A DNA stretch of 64,000 nt from Atrichornis clamosus (Eukaryota > Chordata > Aves > Passeriformes > Menuridae): positions 243,726 through 307,725 of the forward strand of contig WBMZ01012760.1 of the NCBI GenBank assembly GCA_013400975.1, in the 5' to 3' direction. The translations under genes and the position numbers were made by a program. Positions 13,073 through 26,716 of the stretch are shown here, in pieces. Each line of letters starts with the position of its first letter. The stretch's first letter is position 1. The notes under the pieces are model-generated. The model made no database searches. It was not told the DNA's origin and saw nothing but the letters and a program-made list of their open reading frames with translations.

Positions 13073-13410
13073 TGAGAGGCTGGGATGCCCCATCCCTGGA
13101 GGTGTTCACAGCCAGGTTGGATGGGGAGGGACATCTGACAAGGGCATTTAGTGACAGCACAACGGGGAATGGCTTCAAACTGACAGAGGGCAGGGTTAGA
13201 TTAGATATTAGAATGAAATTGTTCCCTGTGAGGGTGGGGAGGCCCTGTCACAGGTTGCCCAGAGAAGCTGTGGCTGCCCCATCCCTGGAAGAGTCCAAGG
13301 CCAGGCTGGACAGGGCTTGGAGCAGCCTGGGATAGTGGAAGGTGGACCTTCTCACTAGGACTGGATGGGTTTTAAGGTCCCTCCCAACCCAAACCATGCT
13401 GGGATTCTGC
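13073..13410 (+). mobile_element. CR1 LINE fragment(s), overlapping
   Basis: Positions 13131-13410 follow the CR1 3' region in order: AATGGCTTCAAACTGACAGA, then TTAGATTAGATATTAGAATG, GGTTGCCCAGAGAAGCTGTG, CCCCATCCCTGGAAGAGTCC, and a tail of GGTCCCTCCCAACCCAAACC. Just before it, 13073-13126 carries a second copy of the CCCCATCCCTGGAGGTGTTC / CAGGTTGGATGGGG segment, which normally lies further 3'. The block is therefore two CR1 copies joined or an internal rearrangement. Confidence 0.9.
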
Positions 13411-16400
13411 GTTCAGGGAGGTCAGACACAGGCAGGCAGGTACACTGACACCTCGTCCCCACCTGAGACCATCCATCTGAAAATCACTCCTTTAATCACT
13501 AATAAGCCAACCTTTATTCCAGGAACCACTCCAGAAAGAAAGTGCTTCTCAGCATGGATAACACACCAGGAAGTGGCCCTCAGGCTCCTCTGTACAGCCC
13601 TGGCAAACAGCACTAGGAAGGCAACAGCAGAGCTGTATAAATCCTCTCTTTAACTTCACATTCTGCAGCCTGGCTGGCTCCAGGTACTTAAAAGCAACAT
13701 TTGTGTGCAGATCTGAGGTTTCTTCTACAATAGAAGCAAGAGATAATACTTCTCTCTGACATTACCCCTAATTAGCCTGTAAAATTCAACTGGGGAATTC
13801 AGCAGTGACAGGCAGCTTGCTAGACAGCAGCCATGGTACTCAAATTAAAGAATTTTTGATACAGAGCAGATTTTAAATCTCAAGTATAAACATGCTCTTC
13901 GAGTGATAAACACATTTTATTACTTGGGGGGAAAAAAAAAAAAAGATATTTCCAGATAACTAAGAGACAGCTTGACAGGGAATTGTTCCTGTATTTGTTT
14001 CTGAATCAAGCATTAGATTCAGCAAGCTCAAGGCACCATTTTTCTCAATTTAATTCACTTCAATGTGCTAAAAACAGTATGTAAAATCCTAACAGCAAAA
14101 TGAAGGAAAGATAAGTTAAGATCTAAAGAAAGCAAGAAAAAGTTAAGAAGTACAAATATTTCTTGGCATAACATCAATGTACTTCACTTGAATTTGATGG
14201 GTAAAATGTGTGGGAGAAAGTGAAGTCAGAGAAAAATCGGAAAGGCACAAAATTATGCTCATTCAATTTGTACAGTTGCAAACTACAAGGCACGACAACC
14301 TCGGCCCCTTTTCCATCCAAATGTATCTTAAACCAAAGTTACACCGTGTTCAAATGAAAATATAAATGTGAATGCTTTGGGGCAAGTGAATGGTCTTCAC
14401 CAGATCCAAAGTTTGAATCAAATTAAGGTGGTGTAAAGTCCCTCCTTGTTCAAGTACCTAAATCAGAGACTAACTGAAGTTCTATATTTGTACTAAATTT
14501 CTTTGTACTTCAGAAAAAAATAGTCATGTAGTGTGTCTTGGCAGAAAATACCAGAGTTTGATTCTCTCCAAGCTTCATCATTTACATGGTTTTAAATAGC
14601 CATAGTTTGCTTTTCAGGATGTTCTGTAGACGAGTGCTAGATTCAAAATTAAGAGGTTATGGCAGGAAAGAAGGTTTTGTTTGAGGTTTCTTTTGATCAC
14701 AAGACATCTCCTCTTTGCAGTGAAAAAGTAGCACAGCCAGCAAAACTACAGTGAAAAGTTTGTTTCCAATTCCAGTAGGAACTGGATTCCAGTCATCAAA
14801 ATGACTCACGTGCATGTTTACAGACATGAAATATTACCACGAAAGGCTGGAGGTAGCACTTTACAACTAGAGGCTATCTACTGACTCTGTTATGCTGAAA
14901 CTTCAAAAATTGCAGCTTTTTAAAAACTGCATATACAGCAGTCTTGCCATAATTCAGGGCCTTTCATTTCTACAGCAAATGTCCTTTCATTTCGTCCTTT
15001 TGACACTTGTCTTACATCAAAAATCTGCATGTCCTCAGTCACACTGTTCTGCAAACCTGATAAAACCTGTTTATGCATCTCATACAAAATAAAAACATCA
15101 CTCACCTACAATTTCCACTAAAACAGGCTTTTTGTTATGCCCTGTTTTTAAAGGGTGTCTTTACTTTGCATCCAGAATCAGAAAGAGTTCACCTGCAGGG
15201 TCCCAGCAAGGTGTCAATCAAAGCCTAGCAGAAAAGCCTGACTAAGTAATTTAGCGCTTTTAAACCCAAACCAGGACCTTTGTCTGCTGCAGACATTTGG
15301 TTGGGATCTCTGCCACATTCTACTGTACAGAGAGTAGAAATTATCTTGTTGGGGGCTTTTTTATCCTCATTAGAGGCAATTGTATATGAATGGCGGTAAC
15401 CAAAGAGAATCATTTATCAGCTCCCTCCCAAGTTTAATTGACCCCAGGAAGGCTGTTAACACAGGCACCTAATTATTATCCAATTACCTTTGATAACATA
15501 CACGACTGGCCTGTGTGAGTACGTGTGTCTGCAACGGGGAAGGGAGCAGAGAGCAAAGCTAAGCAGGAAGATGTATCTTAGTAGGAGGCAACTCACACAA
15601 AATAAAGTAGGCTCAAACCATGCAGCCAAACAGTGGTATCACCTCCTATTCCCACAGTGATCTGTCTCCACAGTGTCAGTGTGACCGAAATTAATGGAGT
15701 CCCTGGAACAGGTCACAGCTGAGACACACTGAGGGCTGTGAAGCACAAAGGCACACAGGGGTGAACAACTCGCTGGGCAAGGCACTGGAGTGGGGAGGGG
15801 AGCTGGTTGTCACTGCCAGGGTGGGTGACACGAGCGTGACCAGAAACTTTGTGTTTCCTCCGATCTCTGCTCTGCCTCAGCAGCAGCAGAGCTGTCACAG
15901 CCACCCCAGTCTCACTCGCTGTCTCACAGACAGATGTTTCTTTCAAAGGATGCAACTGGTTACACTGCCTCACTACTTGCCATGCTAGGCAATGCCAGAT
16001 GCTCTGCTGCCAATTTAAGGGAAGAGGGGAAGGAGTTTAATTGACACTTGGCAAGTTGCTATGGATGGTAACTAAGGGACAGCTCAGCCGAGTACAAACT
16101 TGAATGAATGAAGCAGCTGCAAGGCAGAGATGAGGGGAGCAGGCAGGAGATGGGGCCATCCCATCATTCCTATTCCAGCTCTCTGGGCAAGGAACAACAC
16201 CCTCACAACTGGCGAGGAATCTTTAGGAGAGGGTCTCTTTCTCCTGACATAACATTATTCTTATCCCTGGTTTTCTGATATTCGCAGTCAGAAACGTTCC
16301 CTCTGGATAAAGGCACTGTTTAAGTTGGCTTTCAGAAGTCAATTCAGAAATTAAATATTTGAGGGATCTGGTTAGTTCTGCTTTTCCTGAATCTTGTTCC

Positions 16401-19400
16401 CCAAAGAAATTTAGCTAAAATAATGGCAAATAAAACTACTTTGTGTAAACTGTGAAACTGGCCAGATGTCCTGCTACAGGTTTCAGTGTGACGGAGTTTC
16501 ATAATGTTTTCAGACTCTGAATCAGACATAAGTAGCACTGACTCACCAGCATCTCTCTGTTTAGCCCCATAAATGCAGTTCTAAAGATATCAATTTACTT
16601 ACATTCAAGTATTTACATCTTTTTTGATGGAGATCAGTATAGTGTTTTGTTCCTTTCAGGAAACTGGAAGTTATATATGCACTTTACCTGGTACTAACCT
16701 TTCACAATTGGTTTTTTTCTGCTCTTGAAATGTAGCACAGGTAGAGATTATATTAAATTAGAACATGGTCTCTATAGCCTGCTAACAAATACAATTTTAG
16801 AGCTTTATGGGCTAGTCCCTGAAAGGCAAACACCACGACTAAATTACATTACCACTCTTTGGAACAAACTGCTCCACCCAAGGAGAAACAACAGAAAAAA
16901 AGACAGAAACTGAAGCTGACCCCTCATTAAATCCAGGTAATGAACTGTGACAAACTTTCTACTGAGGAGTGAGGAGAGCATCTTAGTTCCTTTATGTTTC
17001 ACTCAACTCAAGCTTCTGCATGTCTGCTGCATATGCTTAAATTTTAGATCAGGTGAAATCCAGAACTCTGAAATGCAGAGCCTTTGAGGGGAGCAGAGGG
17101 AGCTGCACGGTTGTAGCTGCAATTCACAGCAAGCACATAAAACTTCACCACTCCCCACCTGCTTTTTCTCTCTCTTCTCTTCCAGACAATTCCCCTTTCC
17201 TGAGGAAAGTGCCTTTCATCATTCTTTCCTTCAGGGCTGATGTTTCACCTTTCCCTTGTCTCTGCTACCATGCAGTGCTTATTAAATGCTAGCTTTTCCA
17301 GAAAGCTTGAGATGGCAATAAGTTCAGCTATGGTGCTGTACGTTAAAGGAGGTAACGCCATTCCAGCAGCGAATGCTGCTTTCATCAGTGGAAATGCAGG
17401 TGGACAGACAGGATACTGAGGTACATCTTCCCTACATGTTCCCATCTTCAGTGGGAACTGCAAGGAAGAGGTCACACGACCCCGTGAATGAGACTGTAAC
17501 CAAGACTCCAGAAATTGCCTCCCACTTAAACCACAGACTTATAAAATCTTAAATTATTTCTTGTTCTGCCTAGGACTGTATCATTTAAACAGTGAAGAAA
17601 CACCACTCAAGAACTCACAGCCATTATGCAATAGCATTCACTATCAGCAGAGGCACGTGAGAAATTCACACAAGGGAATTTAGAAGGAATGGTTGGGATC
17701 ACTTCCTTAAGAGATTTTCAGAAACACTCTTCCACGTCTCATAATTAGGTTGTGTTTGCTTAGTACTAAAAACACACAAACTGCTACAACATTTAATAAG
17801 TGTAGGTGTCCAGACAAAAATCATATCAACAATTCCCCCAATAGCTGCACTATCAAGAGGTCATGATCCAACACCAAGGCAATTTCTAAACCACTCCAAT
17901 AACCACAATCTTTGGAGATGGGCACCTCTTTAATTTGATACAAAAATCTAATGGTGTTTACTGTGGAGTAATGAAAAGTCGATGTTGCTAAACTTCATCG
18001 TATTTATTTTCTGTTGTGTCCTCTGGAAAGAAAAGCTCTGCCTAATAAAACAAAGAAGTAAAAACAGTTTGGAGTCTGAAGCCACTTTGAATTTTGTCCC
18101 AGCGTGCCATCAAGTCCAGAGCAGTCATCCACCAGGACATTAGAAAGTTAAATTTAGGCTGCTAAGTGGGAAGACCCTGTTCCCACGTATGCCCGAGCCT
18201 GCCCGTGTAGGACACGGCTCCAGCCCTGATAAATGGTGACACAAAATCACCCAGCGCGCTCTGCAGACTCAAAAACATTACATCCTAAATGGATATGCAT
18301 TAGCTGCTCTCATGTAGCGTGTGGATTTTATAACTCCCTTCAGCGGTACAGATGGAGTTCAGTTTGGAAAAGCAGGAAGCAATCTGTGTTCCAAATTTCT
18401 TTCCCATAGGTGTGGGATAAAAATGTATTGATCACACACTGTTGGTTTCTTACGCAATTTCAGTGAGCTTGCACTTGAGGGTACATTTATTTATTCAAAG
18501 AATAGTAGAACATACCTAGAACTCGACTTCCTCAGGAAATGCATTCCTTTGTAATGCCTTGGCAAAATGTGACAATTTGGCAAACATTGTCCTGAGCTCA
18601 AATCACAACACAGACTTCAACTATTTTCTATTAGGATGCTAAGAATTCCGAATGGATCTTTTTCAGAACCAGATGGAAAATCCTATACAATTACCACAGC
18701 CATACAATCTAAAAGAGAAATGCTGAACAATCACGAATTCTCTATTTTACTTAGCAAAAATCAAAGGGCAAAGTACCACCTCACATTTTGTTGTTGCATT
18801 GATTGCAGTCAATTTTTGACTTTGAGGCTACAACACTGCAAAATAAAAGTAGCAGAAGCTTCCTAGTTTACCTCATCAAAAAATAAAACCAAGTGCTTGA
18901 TTAATATTCTATTAATATCACTAATTCCCTCTCTTTATCTGACAGCACTCCTGCATACATAGAATATGGATGACATGAAACGACCTCAAGAAGATACATA
19001 TGCTTGCATTATGGAGACACCCATTTACACTCTAAAAACGTCATTAAAAAATCAGTTTGGAAGTTGAGATGTAATACATCTAACTAGAAATATGGCAGAA
19101 GCAAATAACTATTTTGATAAGTTTATAATTGTGCAATATTTTGCACACATAATAAAACAATAATGTTTTTGTTGAAAATAGATCAGTACTGGAAATTTAA
19201 TTTTATTAAAGAAAATTAATTGATTAATTTATCCATTTGAAGCTATTTCAGGTATAACATTTTCAAGTTTTGGTAAAACTTACTGAAATAAGATTAGAAT
19301 AAAGAAAAGCAGTAAAATTGAATTTATTTTCTTTAAATAATAGCCAGCAATTATTTATATTAATTGCAGATATAACCCACATTCTCTACGAGGACACTAA

Positions 19401-20704
19401 AACGCTGACAATTTTCCTAAATTACTCCATAGTAATGTTATGAAAAAATATAAGTTAAAAAAATCATACTCAGCATTTTCCTGCATGCTTCTTTCCTGGA
19501 CAGAAGAGAACTCTTCACATTTTTAATTATATAATGTAATACAAGATCAACATTATGCATTTTGAAAGGAACTGTGTATATTAATATATCTGATGTCGAG
19601 TAGATGGCAAAATATCTGCAACCATCACCTTTAATCTTGACACTTGATTAATTTAAACCCCAAAGTCATTTTCTTTTTCTTTTTGTTTCCAATATCCACT
19701 TTCTATTCCGTTGGATAGCAGGGTTAGCTTTACCTTTTGGATGTTTTCTGTCTATTATCTGCTTGAAAGACAATTTCATCTTCATCAGGTCTCGATACAA
19801 CAAAGCACAATAATGTTACTATCCTTTAAATAGTCCTTTGAAGACAGTTTCTTCACCACTGAATTTTTTTTCCTCCAAGAGCATGCTGCTGCTACTGTTC
19901 CCAAATTTGCCAGCACATGTTAGCATACTGTGTACTAAAATCTCTTAGCAACAATATCTTAGTGTCTAACATTTTCCTTCTTCCAACTATGATTCACGGA
20001 GCCATCTGTAGTCAGATATTGACATGCAGCATCCTAAAATAGGCACCTTACATTTGCTCAACAACTAGTTTTAGCATCTGAAAATATAAATTATGGGGAG
20101 AGGGCCAATATTTCTTTGAGGCTCCTCATCATTCCCTGGATTGTTTTAGCACTGTTTAAACAAAGGCTCGCCACAAGGGCTTTGCCTCAGTATCGAGGGC
20201 AAAGTATTCCCGTTTTTCCAACCGGCAGCTCTGCTTACGTAACCCTCCAAGCAATCCCAGGCTTCCCTGGTGAGGACCACCTCGTGCTGGTACTCAGGCT
20301 ATTTTTAATAGTAATCAAAGACTAGGTTTGCAAGCTCCAAGACCCGAGCATTTTTCACACCCTTGGAAGCCTCAGGCTCGTGGAAAGCATCCCAGGGTGG
20401 GTGGGACAAGGTCAGTGCTTCGGCTGGGCCAAGACAAAGAGACTTCTGCAGCAGCAGCTACTGCAGGAAATGCAACAATAGCCCACACTCTGCTCAGGGA
20501 ATGGGAGAACATTTACAACCACAGCCTCCCAAGCACTGCTTTTGCCTCCCAAAACTCTTACCAAGCTTCCACTCAGAAAATAAAGCGTCTTCTTTTCAGC
20601 TACAGCAAATTTAACTCTTAGTGGCAAAGACTTGCCATAACCCAAGTTATTCGTTGCAATGTAGTCTGCAATTCTGTACAACTCAGAAGAATAGTGCTGT
20701 ACTA

Positions 20705-20761
20705 AAATGTTAATCAAACAGGAACAAGAAATGTTAATCAAACAGGAACAAGAAATGTTAA
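20705..20761 (+). repeat. 24-bp perfect tandem duplication
   Basis: The unit starting AAATGTTAATCAAACAGGAA recurs at 20705 and 20729, and starts a third time at 20753, giving about 2.4 identical copies. The perfect identity suggests a recent replication-slippage event. Confidence 0.9.
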
Positions 20762-23700
20762 TTTAAAATAATCATATTCAGTAGAACACGTTATATAGAA
20801 AGAGATGAAAGTATGGCTTTGGAACCATCTTAAGTGTGAGGAACACACTTCGACCCCGGTGAAATCAACAGAATTTCATCCACCTTAAAGGATCTGGGAT
20901 TTTACCTTAAATACTTTTCAGCAACTGATATTTTAAAAATAAGCAAACACACAACACGCAGCCAAGTACAGCTGGACTTTATCAAAAAAAGTACACTGCA
21001 AGCGTAACAGTGCTGGCACATTTTCACTGCTAAAATGCTGGGTTTGCTTGCAAGAGATTTTACAGTCCCTGTGGGTCTTCTGAAATACACTCAGCAGTCA
21101 TGAAGCTGTGCCAGGGCTGGCTACCTTAGTGAACTCCATGCAAAATTAAGAGAAGGCAATCGCTCTGACCTCCTTTTGGTCTCTTTATGTCCTGTCTTAG
21201 CAGAACTCCATACTGGACAATATCTAAAATGCCTGTGGGCAGCTTTGCTCATTTTCCAGTCACACCACTATGATTTAGAAGGTAAAACCTGTGTTTTATT
21301 CTCCACTGTCCTTTCATGAACACACACAATTGTATTCTTAAAATTTAACTACTCATTCATGAATTAGGCATGACTGAATACCTTCAGATTAAACAAAGCC
21401 CACATGGACACCAAGATAAAAAAATGTAAGTCCTTGCCTCACAACATGGGAGCAAATCACTTCTAAATCATCTCACTCTCCCTGCTTTGAAATGCAAACT
21501 TAACTCCTAGGACAAAAGGAGTCGTTGTTATGCAAGAACCAGCTTGACAGGAAGTGTTGAACTGAATACACCAGCAAGTGGAGCAGAGTTACAAGGAAAC
21601 ATGTCAGAAAGCTAAAAAGGAACATGCAGGCAAATTCATACCAGGCACAACTTGGCTCCTTCATGACGCTCTTTTATTTCTTCCTGTTTCTTGCAAGGAG
21701 ACATAACTAAGATTTTTAAGTTATCCTACTTTGTACAGACTGTATTAAACTTCCTCCATGGTCACTGGATGTATTGGGGAAATTTCATGTTTCTACCTAT
21801 TTTAAAAGTAGAGAGAAAACCTGACATCCTCTTTCTGCTTCTCTGCTGAAATGCCACCCAGCAAGACATTCTCAAGTAAGATGCATCTTTCTACACTTGT
21901 GTTTTAATAATTAAAATGAAGAAGAAAAAGCTAAGTGTGATGCACACACATTTACAGGCTCATTCCTCAGGAAAAACTAGCTCAAGCTGGAAAGAGCCAT
22001 CAAAAGCCAGTTATTACATAATCCTTATTACTGCTACATGGGCGAGCAGCGATTCCAAAGGAGTATTTACTAAAAGCAGATAAAGCCAGGTTGCAGCATC
22101 AGATGAATCAGATAAGACACAGCCAGCAATAAAATTGACTTAATTTTCTTCGTCCCCTCCAATAATATGCTAAATCAAAAAGCCATGAAATGCAATCTTC
22201 TCCAGCTGAACTCTCTTAGGAAAAGACAAAGAACGTGTGCTATTTGCTGGATTCTGTTTTCCTGGGCATTACTGTAAATGTCAGGCTCTGCAGAAAACTC
22301 AGCTCAAGGGTTTACGGGTCTGCGTTGCTGTAGGGTAAGAGCTTCCACCTCTCAAGGCAGCCTTACCTCATGGAAAAGCCAAAATCCACCACATTAGCAG
22401 CTTCTTCCCCAAACACTTTCAGAAAAAAATGTCTTCCTACTCACAGCAGACAGACACTTCCCACTATTTCACAGCAAAAACTTTATGGGATTCAATTTTG
22501 CAAGCACTTAATAATATAGTGTTTCTTCAACTGCTAAACCAAATGGCTGAAAATCCTTTTGGAAAGCCCTCAGGATAAAATGCACCGGGTAAAGAAGATA
22601 CTGTGATTATTTTACCTAATACATTTGGTGGCTTCATTCCAAACCCTATGGGTTAACTATAATAAAACCTTTGGAAACGGCAGTCTAGTAATAGTCAATG
22701 CCAACAACATACTCTGATGAAGATGGATACGGGATGGCAGCGTGTGCCAACTGCACACCAGGAATGCTCTCTCCAAATGGCAATGAAAGAAGATGCTACA
22801 TCTGTCCTACAGGCATAGATCCTCCATTTTTATCAGGAGCAAGAACTCACTCGGATATTGCCAGAAAATAATGCTGAATAGCCTCTTTAGTTATGTGAAA
22901 GCAAGAGAGGATGCCAGCACATCACCCAGCCATCATAACTACAACCATTAATCCCTTCTTGCAGGCCTCAAGTGCCCACAGGTCCCACTCACAGGCTAAT
23001 TTATCTTACAGAGAAGCAATGGTATTAACATCTCAAAATAATCGCCAAATACAAATCTCCACTGCCTCGTGTAACTTCACCCACGACAACTCATCGCATC
23101 TGAATCACACACAAGCCCTTCTTGCTTTGAGGCAAGAACTGGTAGTGACCCTTGCAATTTAGTCTGCTTAATTTGTTCCCTTCTATAACTTGGTTTCAGT
23201 TGCTTCTGAGCTTTCCGAAGCTTGGTGGAGAAGCAAACAGATTGGCTCCCAACTATCTGAGAGACTCCATTTTTCCCAGAGAAATTGTACTGCCTGTGAG
23301 AACACCTGGGGCATGTCAGCTGGACACCCCTGTCTGAGCCAGGAGGGGAAGTACAAAAGGGGGAAAAAAGGGGTCTTGGATCATTTACATGGAACACAAC
23401 ACAACAGATGGTCACATGGAGACTCCTCCATAAGCGTGCTTTAAGAAAAAAAAAGAAAAAGACACATCCTGCAGTTAAGCATTTTTAGCATCTCCGAGCA
23501 TGGCAATATTTTGTCTTTCTCAATAAAAGGTTATTATATAATATAATTATTTTATTCTTTATTACTTCTACTTAGCTGCTTTTCTGAAAAATGACAGGGG
23601 TTAAAACAAAGGCCAGGAGTGACCAGCCAGCACTAAGCAAACCATTACTGGGTCAAAATGAATGGCTTTAACTCCATGCTGTATCCATATGGATTTTCCT

Positions 23701-23892
23701 ACTCCTGTATCTCTTACTATCTCTAGCTCTTATCAAGCCAAGGGAGAGAATCAGTGAAAGTCCCTTGGGTTGAGGTCTGACAAGTAGCCCCAAAACCTTC
23801 AGAAGTTGTAGTAGTAGTAGAACACATCTTTGCTGTCTCACATTTTCAGCAAAAATATTACATTCTGCTTGGTTACCTCCTTAAAAAAAAAT

Positions 23893-23953
23893 TATACATA
23901 TATATGTATACATGTCTGGTTACTTTTTACATATATGTATATATATATAGATA
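23893..23953 (+). repeat. TA-rich microsatellite
   Basis: Alternating TA and ATGTA tracts (tatacatatatatgtatacatg ... acatatatgtatatatatatag) form a purine-pyrimidine repeat with several short palindromes. Likely variable in length between individuals. Confidence 0.8.
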
Positions 23954-26695
23954 TAAATATTGATCTTTAGTAATTGTACTTCATGTGCCAGTAAAGAGAA
24001 GCACCTGCCTAAGAGTTTGTTCCATAGTTTATTCTTGAATGGTCTCTTGTATAGATGTAAAAAACAACCAAACGCAAAGCAAGTATGAATAATTTCCATT
24101 ATTTGACTCAAATCAGGACAAAAGTTGGAAAAAGCTTGAAGTATGACTAAAGGCAGAATGCATCATGAGATCATAGCTGTATTTTTTGCCAACAATACCC
24201 AATATTCAATGATTCATTCTTCACACAGGTGCTTCAGGAAAAGAATTAGGATGAAAATAAATACTTGGGAAAAGCAAAGTCTCTTTGTAATTCATATGCT
24301 CCATTAACACAATGGTTACAGGCTTTAACATCATGAGAGAAAGCACTATATTATATTTGTAAAGATGCCTTTTTGAGGCACCTGATAGAGACTTTTAGTT
24401 TTAAAATTAAATTGTTCACTCTTTCCCAAAAGTCAGAAACAACAACAACAAAAACTGAGAAGAACTTCTTGTACCTTGCCTGTAAATGTCATCAAAAGGA
24501 TGGAAATTTAAAATTACAATAATCTAAATCTAAACTGGGGTTTGGGAAGCCATTCTAGTGATATGTTGGATATGCCCAGTTGAGGCTGTCTATACTCCCC
24601 CCAAGCCAGCTCTGCTTCCAAATCCATGGGTTTTGTTCCAACTCCTCCTTTTGGAGCCCCTGTGTTTGAGTCAGTCTGGAACCCAGTTCCCACTGCCAGG
24701 TTATTAACGTGGAGATCACCAACAGCACGCAGGGCAATTAAAGAAAACAAATCTCAACACAAACACAACAGGGGATAGGGGACAGGGAGAGGTGGGTCAG
24801 CAGAGTTTTTCAGTGTGAGCAAAACAACACATGTTTTCCCTCACCCAGACTCCAAAACAGCTGAATCATTTTGTTTTTCTCAACAGCGTTGCCCGAAACA
24901 CCAGGCATGGAAAATTTCACTTCAAATGATTCAAATCTGGCAAAGAATATGAGCAATTGAAAATAGTTGCAGGGCCAACACATTGAAAGGAGCAATTCTA
25001 CCTGCAGTGGACCTGGGAGATTGCTGCTCCTCCTGCCAATCCACAGAATGTAGGCACACTGATTATCCACATTGATTTGGGACAGCAAAGGCCAATCTTA
25101 AGGTACATCTGAGACAAAAATCATTCTCAGGTACAACTCTACCATCAAAGTGTCACTAAATGCCACCTCAGAATAGTTCTTCTGTACATTCTAACACATT
25201 TGCTTTAAGAACTCTGACAAATTAATAGCACTATTAGCTAAAATAGTGCTTTATTGCCTATATGAATTATTCATATGGAGCTGCTGATCACTAAAAGAAT
25301 AAGGAAAAACATGACAAACAAGGTGTATGTTCATTTTAATTTACACTTCGTTTCAACATCTTATAAACACTGCAAAACTCAGATTTCTGAGTTACTGGAT
25401 TAATGCATTATTTTACATTAACCTAGAAGCACGTGAAATGTGTGGAAAACTAAGTAGTTACGGACAATGATAGGATATCATGGTTTTTCTGAATGGATAT
25501 TTCTGGAGCCTTTACTCACAAAATAAAAACTAATTAAAAAGCATATAAGGTGACCCAGGCAAGATGGGCCAGGTAAGTGATTAATTAACAGAACTGGCAA
25601 TACAGTACAATGATGCGGCTCAGGTTTCGTCTCACCTCTGATAGCTAGAAACAAAATACAGGAAAGTTTCTGCTGACCCATGTTCTGCAGCCTGTCAGCA
25701 ATGAGTGACACCAGCTGTACCCAACACTAATTACTGACTTGATGAACCCCAGTAATGGGTCAGGATGAACATATTGCTGCAAAGGCAGCTCATACAAGTT
25801 TAGGTGCTTAACCGGGAACTACAGACAAGCTTTTTTATGTCCTCGACACCTGGTAATGCTATTCCAGTGCTAACTCTGCTGGACACTGATCAGGCAGAAA
25901 GGACAGCCAGATCCCAGGCACAGAGGTGTGCACAGCGTGGAATCCCTGAATTAAGTGGCACAGAATTCAGCCCAGATTAGCTTTCCTTCCGTGTGATCTG
26001 GTACACCCATGCTTGTTTTAACAAGCACTGTGATTTGCTAAGAAGTCAGCACGTGCACGTCTCTTCTTTTGGTGGCAAAAGGACACCACATTCATTGGAC
26101 ACTAATGCCTGATCCAAACTCTGCTGCTTGTTTTCATCAAAATAAAGCCTTGGCAGGCCTTGAAAGCAGCACACAGATTTCTCCATATCCGGATCCCTTT
26201 GTTTTACAGAATAGCATAGCTTTCATATCATCAATTTTCTGAGCAGCAACTCCAAAGAAACACCCTTTTAGATTGCTGAGAAAGGAACAGAGCGGAGGTT
26301 ACTCAAAGGAATAGATGCTGCAGCTACAACCACTCATTATGTACATACGAGATGCTTCAGTGTTCCTTGCTGCTGATTACATGAGCAAACATTTTTAGTA
26401 TGCAAAATCCTATTAACTCAAGGGGATTCTGCATAATTTTATAACAACTCCACTTGTGGTGTTTGATCGACTGGGTCAGCAACAGACAGATGGCAAAGAA
26501 TTAATTCTAAGGCTGCTTTATTGCAGTGCTGGCGTCAGGGTTTCCTCTACTCACTCCACTTGGAAAAACTGGAACTTCTTCTGCATTCCCTACACCTTTT
26601 TCTGTTCTAAGAGGAAGAACAAGAATGCTGAAACAGTCAGCATCAAGAGGAAGACAAATGGAATATGTCCATATATCTATATGACATTTACCCTT

Positions 26696-26716
26696 CCCCC
26701 CCCCCAAAAAAAAAAA
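26696..26716 (+). repeat. C10A11 homopolymer junction
   Basis: Ten C followed directly by eleven A, then A/C-rich sequence. Such runs are prone to length error in sequencing. Confidence 0.85.
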
